From Pteria penguin (lineage: Eukaryota; Mollusca; Bivalvia; Pterioida; Pteriidae), in contig CM068590.1 in assembly GCA_035048485.1 (NCBI GenBank), positions 11,583,329-11,647,328 of the forward strand: a stretch of 64,000 bases of DNA, written 5' to 3'. The notes under the pieces are model-generated. The model saw nothing but the letters and a program-made list of their open reading frames with translations. It ran no database searches and was not told the origin of the DNA. Both the position numbers and the translations under genes were made by a program. Positions 34,249 to 47,200 of this stretch are shown here, one piece after another (within the stretch, counting starts at the first letter, position 1; each line of letters starts with the position of its first letter).

Positions 34249-35031
34249 TTACATGTATTTGAGTATTTCGCTATAATTGTGATGAAAATTTTAAAAAGGA
34301 AAAAGACCTGTACATAGATGTGTGGATACATGTACTTGAAATAAACCAATTAACAACTTGCGATATCAAAATGCCTTGTCTTCATCATCAATTATCTAAG
34401 TGCATACTTTGCAGCTGTTTCTGATTTATGATTCTTTTTTGTATGCCCTTCTTCCATACTTGACATCATCAGATATAAAAATTACTTCTTCTACATTCAA
34501 TACTAAAATAATACTTTCAAACAATAATACACATGTAGATACTTCACTGAACAAGTACTGAACAGATCAGATCTTCTATGTAAAAAAGGAAGTAACTCTT
34601 CCCTGATAAAAATGCCACCATTTCATATGCATGTTTAATGCACATGTTTAATTACAAGATATATTTGTTCAATGACATTTATCTTCCTGCTCAAAATTTC
34701 TGCAGCAATCTATTGCTGGCATAAAAATATCCACAATTATCCACTGCTGTCTCCATCTAATACATAATAGTTCACTATGTGTAACTTCAAGTCAACTACT
34801 ATCCACTGCACTTATAATATCAACATCTACCGATTGCTACCACAATCTGATCTAAGACCATCCACCAATGGTGGTACAGGTTACCAAATAACAAGTAACT
34901 CTAGCACCATATAAGCACCATCAATCACCAGGAACCACCACTGGTATGGTACCAGTAGGAGTATATGTAACTTGATTAGTTTCCGTATTGCACAAAATTC
35001 AAATCCAGAATTCCTTCTTCTGCACTTTCTG

Positions 35032-35037
35032 TTTATT
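35032..35037 (-). terminator. Candidate FKBP6 poly(A) signal
   Basis: AATAAA on the minus strand (tttatt at 35032-35037), about 135 nt beyond the proposed FKBP6 stop. This is the first good hexamer after exon 12 in that direction near a plausible terminal exon. Confidence 0.4.
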
Positions 35038-35172
35038 TTGTACGTATAAATGTTATTTGAATTTCTATGATGACGATGATACCCTTTTTACCACTTTGAT
35101 TTTCTCATGTTGTCCCTAAATAGAAAAAAATTATTATAATAATAATTGTTTCATCTAAACCAGGTGAGAAAG

Positions 35173-35214
35173 CTAAAACTTCATACACTTGCAGTAAACC
35201 TGTGTCTGCACACT
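35173..35214 (-). other. Candidate FKBP6 terminal exon
   Basis: A pyrimidine tract ending ttttttatag is followed by 14 phase-0 codons (SVQTQVYCKCMKF, then TAG), with AATAAA 135 nt downstream. An alternative acceptor 2 nt later would read CADTGLLQVYEVLAF in another frame. The preceding exon 12 (36795-36921) is much better supported. No homologous tail is known to me. Confidence 0.35.
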
Positions 35215-38200
35215 CTATAAAAAAGAAATAAGCTGAAGAATTACTGGGATTGAGGTATGTCCAAAATGAGAAAAAATCAGGTCAATATCCTTGGTGTAAT
35301 TTGAAAAGGCTTTATTAATGGAGTATGCATGCCAAATATGAAGTTTCTTTCTCTCACGGTTCAAAAGGTATGGCAAAGGTTAAAGTTGATAACAAACAAA
35401 CAAACAGATAGGACAAAAACTACCGTATTCACTCGTGTATAGTACGCATCTGTGTATAATACGCACCCCCAACTTATGGGAAATAATTGGAGAAAAAGTC
35501 TACATTTCGTGTATAATATGCAGGTGAAATTGCCGCGTAAGCAAGTGGTCAAGAACCTTAAGTTTATATAGAAAAAATCTCTATATTACAGATTTCACTT
35601 TACGGAAAACACAATTGGTTAAGCGTCTGAACCTTAGGATATTCAATGAATGGAATAAACCCAACTTCCGTAATAAAATTAATTTGTGATCCAAAAACTG
35701 TGATGATAGAAAGAAAACTAAAGAATGGTTAATAAAATTGTAATTAGTATCAGGGACGTGTATATATGTGTTATATACGTCCCTGTTAGTACTCTTGATA
35801 AAATACCGTTAATGAAGCATAGCGGTCATTTTCTATATATTTTACACTCGTTGTCCCGAAGTGTCAATCTTTGTACAAAATAAATTGATTAACACAGCAG
35901 TAAAGGTAGAAGAAATGCGAACAACCAATTATCCCAGCGGGGTGTACGGCGATGGCTGATTGTTTGACCGCGAAGCCATTTCACCTTGATTGACGATGAT
36001 AAGATAATTGGATTGCATCGGCACTTGTTATTTTAAAATATGCTATTCTCATTTGTAAAAACATCTTCATTTCAGGGCATATTGTAAAGTGTTCAACACA
36101 AGGAGGTAAAACTGAAATGAAAATCTCTTTATCAAGTGTCTAAAATCCATTTCAGTGGTCAAGTGGGGGTTCCCAAACTCTAATGGTCATGTTCTGATCG
36201 TTGTCAGCGGACATTTACGGCAATATTGCTACGGAAATATGAATTCTTATGTCTGGAAAAAAGGTTCTTGTTTTAGATCTTATGTATAATGCGCACCTGG
36301 AAAATCGAAGTAAGATTTTATGAAAAAAAGTGTGTATTATACACTAGTGAATACGGTATATGCCCCCGGATCTATTGATCTGGGTGCACAAAAATCAACC
36401 TGAGAAGGGTCAGTATGACAATTAATTTGTTTGTTTATTCCAGTAAGCGTAGCCAGGATTGTTTCCCTTATACAGTGATGACATCTGTCTGATACATGGC
36501 AAAGAAATTTCACATCTAAGTAATGGACTCATTCTTAAGCGGTGAGGAAGACTTTATGAGCCAACATCTACTGTGACATGAGACTTCAGTTTGTCCAGGA
36601 TAAGAACGGGAATTTACTGGTCCCTAACCAGAGTGCTGGGCAGAAGGTCCAAATTCTAATCAAATATCTGCAGTGCCAGCATGAGCGCCAAGAAGCTGGG
36701 TCAAAATTTCAACTTGGCGTTAACAATATCTTTTCAATATAGGAGAATATTATAGCTAGTTCCCTGCTAGTTTCAATCAACAAACAAAACTTACAGATCC
36801 AACTTGTCTGATATTGAGTCCAAGGTTGTCTGCTGTCTCCAGAATTACTGCTATTTCTCCAACTGTCAACTGGTATTTTGGGAATGGCCATTCAGCTCTT
36901 TCAGGGTCATTCTTAAAGTCTCTGTAAATAATAGAGAGATAGATAGGAAAACTCTTGTGTATATATCACCTTTATATTTATTGTAGCACTTTGATACATG
37001 TGCACAATATTTCTTCTTGTTTTTTTTTGCTATCGTCAGCATTGTTAATTTCAAGTATTTAAAATCATTTGAAGGTTAAATACATATGCAGTCTCCAGTG
37101 CAGTGTTTTCTTCTTTATTTGTTCTAAGGTGCCTGTACCTTTGCATTCGGGAATTTTTGTCCCATTTGCATAATACTAAAAGAGCGATGTTTGGGAAAAA
37201 TTAAGACAAATTTTAGGAAAAATCAATGAAATTTCCATTGGGAAGGGTCCTTATAACAGACCTGATTTGAAGAAAATGAAAAAAAACGCCGCAGTGGTAT
37301 GTCATTGGCTTTATTGGCAATAGGTACAAGAGACAGAATACCCCATTAAAATCACTACATATGATTTGGTTTGGGTTTGTTGGTCGTTTTCAAAACATTA
37401 TTATTAAGTTACAGGTATAAATTACTTAAACTGGAGAGACAGATGGCAGGAAATTAATATTTTCCTACTTCAGTCCAAATTTAGAGATTTGCCAGATGAG
37501 TTTCTGAGAAACTGATGCCCCTAATGCCAACTAATTTCAACTTTTTGAACAGTAAGTAAAAAGTCAGTAATTGTCATGGTAAATAATTTTGGTGTCAAAA
37601 GAAAGGTATTATTACAAATAATAAACATGCTCTCTTTATTACCATAAATCAAAGGACTCAAAAGTCCTGAGAGTCGGCTTTGCTGATTTCAAGTATGTAA
37701 TCATTTTACCATTTTAGTGGCGGATTCAGGATTTCAGGAAAAGGGGGGTGGGGGTGGTGGCCAAAAATTAGGACTTTGTTGCAACTACATCGTCATTATA
37801 CCTATGTACAAAATGCTAATAAAATTTGCTCTCTTCATACTATCTTATGGCAAAGAGTTTGCAATTGCTTGTATCCGAATGAACGTGCAATCGACAACTT
37901 CATGGCAACAAGTTTTACTGCATTGTTGTCACGAGTCGAAGCTGAGCCAAGGAACGACATTCCTTCAAGTGGGACATTAAATAACCATCTTATTCACGAT
38001 TCTCATAATGTTTTAATATCATTTATATTTAGAAAAATACAACATTTACCTAAATATTTATATTGCATTTTCATTATCAGAGGAAATGCGGGAAGATCGA
38101 TCTTTAAATTTGTCATATATGTGAAAAAGAACTAAAGTTCCAGAACATGTTGGGGAAAACTTTAATTGAAATATCTCGATAAAAACAACAAGATCAAGAC

Positions 38201-41200
38201 AAATGCTTTGTCCGGAGAATTACACAATCGTGTACATCCAACGGTGTCAGTGGTAAACACATCGTAAAGTAGTCACAACTACATATTATTACCCGAAATT
38301 TGAAAACATTATGCAAATCCTTTTTCGAGTTATTGAAACTAGTTTATGTTTAGCTTAAATTAACTGAGCTAAAGGTACATTGTGCTGATCAAGAATTTTT
38401 AAGACAACATCAGTAATTTTTCGGCACTTTATTTTTCAGCGGCGTAGTAAGCTCTATATCAGTAGTGAAAGTTATAACCCCTGAAAAGAAAGTGATTGCA
38501 ATGAGTGGGGCTTCACTGAAGCCGACTCAAAAACTTGCAGCCAAGTTTAAAATTTTTGTCACAAACAGACAGACAGAAAGACAGATGGATAGGCACATGA
38601 AACTTCAAATTTGGGGGGTTAAAAATAAAAATTAACTCACTGCAGTTGCTTACGTACTTGGGCTTTAAATTCTTCTGAGCACGCATCAGGCAAAAACCTT
38701 TATGCACAAAAAACTTTGATTTGGAGGGGGAAAAAAATTAACTCACTGCAGCTGCTTAAAAACTTGGGCTTTAAATTCTTCTGAGCACGCCATACTTTTA
38801 TCTTCTTTCTGCTGGTTAATTTGTTGAAGTTCTTCTTCCTGTCGTCCTACAATACATTTAATTTTTCGGTCAGTGATTAGTTTATTGTTTTACGTCATGG
38901 CAAGATTATTTCACATGAATGCCCCTGCATTTACCTGATGCCACTGCACAGAAATTTCTTTCTATGCAGTGAAGGATCTATTATTTTCTGATTCATCCCA
39001 TGACAAGAAATCAACAAACCACAAATGGGACTTGAACCCAGTATCTCTCGGTCATAAGTCAAGTACACCATCAACTGACCAATCCAACCCCCACTTCTAG
39101 CAAAGGAAGCTAGAAATGTATCACAACCAAACATATTGAGGCTAAAAATATCAATTTTAAGATTGCAGAAAATTTTTAGGTAGTTTTGACTTAATATTTG
39201 CTGTTTAAGAGCTCACCAGACTTTTTTCATCTTAAGATGGTGACCCATTTAAAGTGATGGTGTTTAGTACAATACCTGTTAAAAATCACCTACTGGCAGT
39301 CAGAACAGTGGGGGGAAACTTCTAACATGCTCAAACTTGAAATACCTACTACAAATCACTCGCTGGCAGTCAGTACAGTAGGGGGAAACTTCTAAGCAGC
39401 TCAGACTTGAAAGTGACCCCAGACTACATGAGAAAGAAGCGAGAGGTTACAGTGTGTTCCAGGTCAATGCATCGGCTCACTCTTATGTACCTACCAGCTT
39501 TTGGCTTAAAACAATCCACTAATTAACTACATTTTATTTTTTCCTATCATGGTATAACATGATATGAGGTTGGTTGATTTGTGTTTTACGTCGCTTTCAA
39601 CAATATTTCAGTTATATCGCGACATGGAAGCAGGAGGTTACCAACCTCTTAAACATAGTGGCGCAACCCGGGAATCGAACCCGGATCGTCGGCGCCGCAA
39701 GCCAAGCGCTTAACCACTACACCAAGCCTGCCCCTCATGATATGAGGATGCGTTATATACATTCTATATGATTTTAGAGAATTATTTCAGCATATAAATA
39801 GTTTTCACCACGCGAAAATTCACAGGAGTTATCTCCCGTTATCAGCCATTTTGTGGGTCAAAGTGTGAGGTTTTGTGCTTTAATCAACAAAATTACAGAC
39901 TGAATTTCCCTAAATTCATCTTTCAAAATATAAATTGCTCACAAGCCAATAAATATTAAGATATGATTCATTACAGCACTGATAATTTTGTTGCAAAATT
40001 ATAAAAACCCTCTCCAAACTTAAAATTGGTTATACTATTAATAAAAAATCTTGTTTGACCCCAAATATGGCTGACTACGGGAGGTAACTCCAATTAATTT
40101 AGACCCGGTGAAAACTATCTATTAGTACATATTGTTTTACTTCAACATGTTTACAGTCATCATCATGATATACAGGATGTAAAGACATTTCTGTCATTGT
40201 TTAATTTAGATTCCTCATTTCAGTGAGTGAGTTAAAAGGGTACCTACTTTCCTCTTCTGTTTCTGGTCTTGAGGCTCTAAACATCTTGGCACACATTTGA
40301 CGGGAGCTCAAGTCATACTTCTTGATAGATCTACAAAGTTTAACATGATTTTTCATATAATAACCCAAAGCAAAGATTGATTGATTATAGTTTTACATCA
40401 CTCTATTTCACTTAGGTAGTAATGGCATCTAAATGCATTGCACAGAAATTTATATCTTTGTAATGAACCAACACGATGTAGTGACGTATCTTTTACTTGC
40501 CACGCCTATCGTGATACGGGACCTCAGTTTTTACTGTCTCATCAGAAAGACAGAACAATGTAGTACCCAGGGGGAGTCGAACCCAGGACCTTTAGACACA
40601 AGCCACACCAGCCTCAGTAGAGATGACATGCTTGAGATTTATATGTATATAATGGAATATTAATTAAAAAAAGAAATGCGTCTATATCTCCTCATATATA
40701 ATGTTTGTATGTTTCCCAAAAACTGTATGTTTCCTATAGGGGGTTTATTTAAAAATAGGGCACCGCTAATGGGTGCATGTTACTTCAGCATCATGTTTTA
40801 ACGTGGTCTACAAGCCACATCCTTTCATATGACACTATCAAAAGTTTTGTTCCCCCTTTAGATAAGAAGGCAAAGCCTGGACGTGCTTTTCCGACCCCGC
40901 CCATTTTCCCCCACCCCAGGGGCCTGACCCCAACTTTGAAAACCACATGCACAACTACAAGCCACACCCTTTCATTTAACACCATCAAAAGTTTTGTTCC
41001 CCCTTTAGTTAAGGAGGAGAAGCCAGGACAAGCTTTTCCGACCTTGCCCATTTTCCCCCACCCCAGGGGCCTGACCCCAACTTTGAAAACCACATGCACA
41101 ACTACAAGCCACACGCTTTCATATAACACCATCAAAAGTTTTGTTCCCCCTTTAGTTAAGGAGGAGAAGCCAGGACAAGCTTTTCCGACCTTGCCCATTT

Positions 41201-44200
41201 TCCCCCACCCCAGGGGCCTGACCTCAACTTCGGAAAACACATGCACAACTACAAGTAATGATAACAGGCGATATTTTTCTTTCACAGAAAATACATAATG
41301 TTTGGTATCATTGTAAAGTTCAGTTCAAATGCAGTCATTTGGTGAAAAAAGAAATGAGATATGTCAAGGAATAAAAAAGTTATGGCTGATCAAAGTCACC
41401 AAGGGTGATAACTGTGTGTTGCCAAAATTATAAATCATGCAGAATGTCAGCCAATCTTATTGAAACGCGACTTGTACTTCGTTCCTCTACGCTACTCTCC
41501 ATGTACAAGATCTTACAACTGCCGATTCGAGGTCATCTCAGGATGACCTTTCAGTACAGCCAGTCAGAATTTGAGTTAGAGATCTTTCGGTATTGTTTGT
41601 ATGTAATATAACACCGAAAGATCTCTAACTCCAATTCTGATTGGCTGTTCTGAAAGGTCATCCTGAGATGACCTCGAATCGGCAGTTGTAAGATCTTGTA
41701 CATGGAGAGTAGTGTAGAGGAGCGAAATACAAGTCGCGTTTTAATAAGATTGAATGTCAGCAAAATTGTGTTCCTTGTCTTAAAACTTGCTACAAGGTTA
41801 GCAGTAATAGCTATGGCCCAGGTAGTGTTACCAAAAATTTCTCTGTATGATCTTGACCTCTGAGGTGACCTTGAGGTAGTAATGACACACTTACAGGTGT
41901 ATGTAACACCTTTTTTTTCAAGCAACTTATCTAAATCCGTTTTAGCAGCCAAAAGTGGAAGTCTGAATAGTGTCCACAAACTTTCACTCAACATAACCTT
42001 GGAGTTGAGGAGTTCACAAAGCATTTTCAAGGAACTGGGTCAATGACCTTGACACATGGCCTCAGATCAATAAGATTCTCATTAGGCCAAGTGTTATCTG
42101 TATATAAAGTCACATCATTCTATGTTGAAATGGGTCGGAGTTAGTCGGAGCATAGTGCATGGAAATGATAGTATCTACAGACAGATAGACAGTATGTCTC
42201 CACATCTTTGTTAGGGGGGGTATAATATTAGGATGTCGAAATTACAGCTTAGGCACAATTAAAATAGACAGTCGGACAGCCATATCGAACAGACAGACTT
42301 TCAAGGCAGTTTCTCTGTCATTTTGTCTGCTTGTTGTTTTTGTGATGGATTTTGTCATACAGTGGAGTCAGATCTCATACCTTGCATGTATTATTCAAAT
42401 ATAAGAACATGTGTTGATAGTATCAAAACTGTGACAGACAGACAAATAACAGACAATTGACAAAGAAATCCTCAAGCGTCATTTGCTACAAACTACACAG
42501 GTGACACAACAATCAATTCATGTCAGGTGACGATTTAATTTATTTGAAGTGGTTAGTAATACAACTGAATTTCCATTCTTATGTTCCCCGAATACTTTCA
42601 ATTAGTCGGGGAGCATATACTTGTATAGTCGCCATCGTGTCCGTGTGTCTGTCCGTCCATCCGAGCTCATATCTCCTATACCTTTCATCAGAATTTGATC
42701 ATATTTCACCAAAATATTAAATGAACATGCGATAAAAATTATTAACTGCACATATGCACATCCGCATATCCGCAACCCCCCACAACAGGAACATGCACTA
42801 GTACTGCTTTAGCCTTCAGTCATTGTTGTTTACCATGTTTACAGGCACTTAGATCAATTTGATAGCATCATTTCTTAAAAATAATACGTATTTACTGATA
42901 ATTTGCACTCATATTATAACCATTATCGTCTCATTATTGACACTGTCAACGACCTCATTTCCTCTGACCGTCATTACGGGCGATAACTCTTACTTGCTGA
43001 AATCATATTATTCAGCGGCGCTCTTTCGCACTTGAATCTTCACACGAGGTTTACCACTCAAAAAACATTAAAAAAAATATCTTTCCAAAAATACTTTCGA
43101 TTTTATTTGTCTGATTAATAATTATTTCAAGTGCTCATATGAAAATTGGAAGGTTTCAATCCAACATAACTGGCATCACACGTGCTTCTGCCTCCTACTT
43201 GTAGTTCTAGCTCTTTCTTTTACGTCTCCTGAACATTTTGGTGTGCCATGTGCAAAGGAAACTCTTCAATTCGGAAGAAAAAACAGTGGGAACCATGACA
43301 CACCCACCAGTCGATCAAAAATGACCTCCATTTTCTGTGACATATTTTCTTTTTCGGCTGATCTCGAACTCAGATTTCGTTGATATTTTTTCGAAATGTT
43401 TTATCAAGAGGACATTAACAAGACAAGTTATGATTTATTTCTACAAAAATATTCAAATTTACACTTTAAACTAACACCTTTCATGTAATAATCGCTAGAT
43501 TTGTAAGCGTATGTTTACACTGCGGCAACTAGGACAGAGCCTCATTGCGAGTCTGGCTGTTATGGTTACTACAAGCCACATCCTTTCATATGACATCATC
43601 AAAAGTTTTGCTTCCCCTTTAGTTAAGGAGGAGAAGCCCGGACAAGCTTTTCCGACCCTGCCCATTTTCCCCCACTCCAGGGGCCTGACCCCAACTTTGA
43701 AACCCACATGCACAACTACAAGTCATACCCTTTCATATGACACCATCAAAAGTTTTGTTCCCCCTTTAGTTAAGGAGGAGAAGCCTGGACAACGATGGAC
43801 GGACGGATGGACGGACAGACGACAGCAGTATAGCATAATATGCCCACATTTTTAAATGTGGGCGTATAAAAAGATGATCTTAAAAAGTATATATCGTAAC
43901 AGAATTCTTAGATAAGAATGGTTTCAAGAATCAATAAACTTTTTCTCACAGTTCTAATTTGATTGAAAATTTACTTTTTCTACCAAAAAGAAGTAAATTG
44001 TATTTGATTTCTTTTCTACTTTTTTTCCCCCAATAAAAGAAAAAGTCAGTCAACACTTGATGAAATTCTGAGGGATTCTCAAGTAATAAAATTTTTACTC
44101 TTTCCTGAGCATAAATAGTAAAACATAAATCGAAAATGTCAAGTTTTCACAAATAATTTCATATTTTAAAAATTCGTATTTTAATATGTGACTATTTATT

Positions 44201-47200
44201 TTATACATGACATGTTTATTTCATTCTTACATGTATGTTTTTCAATACAGAATGTAAGTATAAAGTAAACAACAACAGATATTAAAACTGATTTTTTTTT
44301 TGTGAACAGTAGCTTACATAAACAAAAACATGTACACATAAATGGGTTACTTACTTTTCAACCTCGATCAGTTCTTGGCTAATACGGGAATTATTGGGTT
44401 CTTGTTTCTTTGCTCGTTTCAGCATCTCTATCGCTCTATCAAACTCTCCAAGGCCATGTAGTGACTGCAGTAACATCAATCAAAATAATAAAATGGCCTG
44501 CACACTTTCTTATAAGTTATAGGTATTTACAGTTATATGTTCTTACAGGTTATAAGTATTTACAGGTTATATGTTCTTACAGGTTATAGGTATTTGCAGG
44601 ATATATGTTCTTACAGGTTAAAGGTATTTATAGGTTATATGTTCTTACAGGTTATTGGTATTTATAGGTTATATGTTCATATAAGTCATAGGTATTTACA
44701 CGTTATATAGGTTCTCACAGGTTATAGGTACTTACAGGTTATAGATATTTTACAGGTTATATAGGTTCTTACAGGTTATAGGTAGTTATACTGACCTTTT
44801 CTATTTGATACTGATCTAGCATTGTTAAGAATGATCATAGCTGACCTTGCCTAAGTTATATTGACTGATCTTAAGTAAGCCAGCATTTTTGTACATCATA
44901 CTGACCTAACTTAGATATACTGACCTAGCCTAGGTTATACTGACCTTTCCAAGATTATACATGGATTTGACATCATTTCTATCGATCCGTAGGGCTTTGT
45001 TACACCAGGTAATGCACCGCTTCCACTCACATAATTTTACGCAACACAGTGCCATATTCTGATAAAGCTTGAGTAACCCCCCCTGTTGTTGTCTCTCCTC
45101 CTCATCACTGGCTAAATGGCAATCCTCCAGATACATAGCGCCCTATTTGAATTTTAAGTGAAATGTTGATTACATGTATATTACTTTATTAAGTCTTTAC
45201 AGGTTGCTTAACAATATCTGATATACTTTCCTTTTTTTCATTATTATTTCACATCACTCCAAGATTATTGAACTCATAAGCTGACTGGTTTATTAAACTT
45301 TTTTCCTGATGTTATGTGGCAATGACACTTTCTACACAGTGTTGTTTCACATTCATTTATGTATACAATGATGAGTTACATTTGTTTCGTCTGTATGTAA
45401 GGACATTCATGGTGGGTGTGGCTAGCCAAACAGGAGACACTCACTCATCCCGGGCACCTCGTCTCAGCTCTGAATTTCAGTGGTCCATGAATGTCTGCTG
45501 TAGTATATTGTTCAGAGATAAAAGTGGAAAAATTCAGGAGAATAATGAAAAAGGCTTAAATCAATTGAGGGTCTTGCTTGCTCAAAATTCTCCATATGTT
45601 TACCATGTCATCCTGCGCCTTGCCATGCCATGTGATTGTACGGATTACATCATTAAAGTGCTTGCAATACAGCTGTTACCCTTCATACTTTCGATTTACG
45701 AACCTACGTTCTCACTGTATATATATTGATCTCACCACTGAACAAATTCGCTGTGAAAAAGGCTGAAATCTGTTGATTGGCAGAAATTTTTCATCTCTGA
45801 TTGTCGTTAGTGCTATGGTCATGTGACACCAATTACTTTCGTATTTTGTATTACACTACGGATCCATCTAAAGCACTGTGGGACCTTTTATGTGCCAACG
45901 TATACTGTGACAAGGGGCCTCAGTTTATCAGGTCTTTTCATTATATAGTTTTCTTTTTTCTCATATGACCAGGTAACTGATGTCAAACCACTGTGATGTC
46001 ATAAAATTTCTATTTAATTTAACATAATTTTACATCGTTTCCATAGAACTGGTTGATGTCACAACCCTATGATGTCAGATATCTGATCATATGGGAAATA
46101 ACTGTATAATTAAAAGATCCAATACTGTCTGATCCAAAGGATAGATGAGGCAAAACACGTTACATCCAATTAGAGAAATCCGAGCCCTCCGCCGAATTCA
46201 AATCGTGGTTCCCAGATTTGAAATGCAGTGCTATTTTACCATACAAATCTGCCCGATAAACTTTTTAAAACTCTTTATGTGTAGTGCAGTATCTTCAATG
46301 AATCTTTGTTCCTCTGCATTTTCTAGTTTGTGTACTACTCTAAAGAAGGAACAGAAAATGGTAAACTGTTTTCTCTCTTGTATTGCTTCTGTCACTTACT
46401 TCTGCTTTTCTAAATAAGGTATTTGAACATGAAAATCAGGGTTGTACAATCCATAAGTACCTTCTTATATTTTTGGAAAGCCTTCCTGTACTGTGTGCTG
46501 TTCCAGAACTGCTTGCCTTCCTATATACATCAAAGATGGTATATATACATCAATTAAGCATCTACGCAATCTAAATACTTTCTAATAGATACCAAAGAAA
46601 AAAAGCCAATCATTTTGCATGCTTAAAATTACAGTACATCACTCATATTTTGCAATGATCTCATTTTATGTACAGTGATGCTCAATTAATCCAGAAATGT
46701 TTATTCTCTGTCAATTTTTCCTGGATTAACATATTTTCAGAACTAGCTAATCATTATATACTAGTTGATATCTGGAGTTTTACTTACGGTGATCTGTTTT
46801 CATAGCATGGGCATAATAATGTGTACGCACCAGATGGGCAGGGGATCCCCCTGTGGCCCCAATGGGTCCTGGAGAGGAGCCCCATGGCAAAGCTCCCCGG
46901 AACCAACAGATTCTGGAGTTTTGAAGAAGGTTAATACATTATTCTGACCCTTTATTTTCAAAAGAATCAAAGATATATCAATTTTCAGATACAACACGTA
47001 TATAAATGTCAATTATTACACACAAGTTCATGACTGAAACAAACACAAAAGTCACAATATGTACTGATTTTCATTCAATGCAGAGGAGGACATCTCTCTC
47101 TCTCTGTGTCTCTCTACTAAAATGAAGTGTACGCCTAAGCATACTTGGCGCAATGGCAGCTACGCGTCTGGTGTAGTCAGGAGAATACACATTTTCTTGT

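Larger units (their letters stand above)
30321..35031. other. Spacer between LSM10 and FKBP6 3' end
   Basis: The LSM10 upstream region, two MITEs (30831-31014 and 32250-32407), a foldback element (31610-32074), a degenerate pyrimidine-rich repeat (32640-33330), AT-rich DNA and a SINE (34100-34248). No additional gene is supported. Confidence 0.65.

Noticed and set aside
37717..38135. Overlapping plus-strand ORFs of 87 and 119 aa
   Set aside because: They start in a 'ggcggattcaggattt' dispersed repeat and two frames are open at once; no protein family is recognised.
38641..38684. Duplicate exon 11 fragment used as an extra FKBP6 exon
   Set aside because: The only acceptor-like AG nearby (gctcag) puts the phase-matched reading frame into an immediate stop.
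39558..39747. tRNA gene on the minus strand (also 49322-49430 and 63141-63436)
   Set aside because: A and B boxes are present, but each is the head of a SINE, with body, tail and, for two of them, target-site duplication.
40777..41298. 173-aa Pro/Thr-rich ORF on the plus strand (and 164-aa Gly/Val-rich ORF on the minus strand)
   Set aside because: Both are by-products of a 147-bp tandem repeat whose length is divisible by three; no start context, splice sites or domain supports a protein.
45316..45729. 137-aa plus-strand ORF
   Set aside because: No recognisable domain, uneven composition, antisense to an FKBP6 intron, and no splice-like borders.
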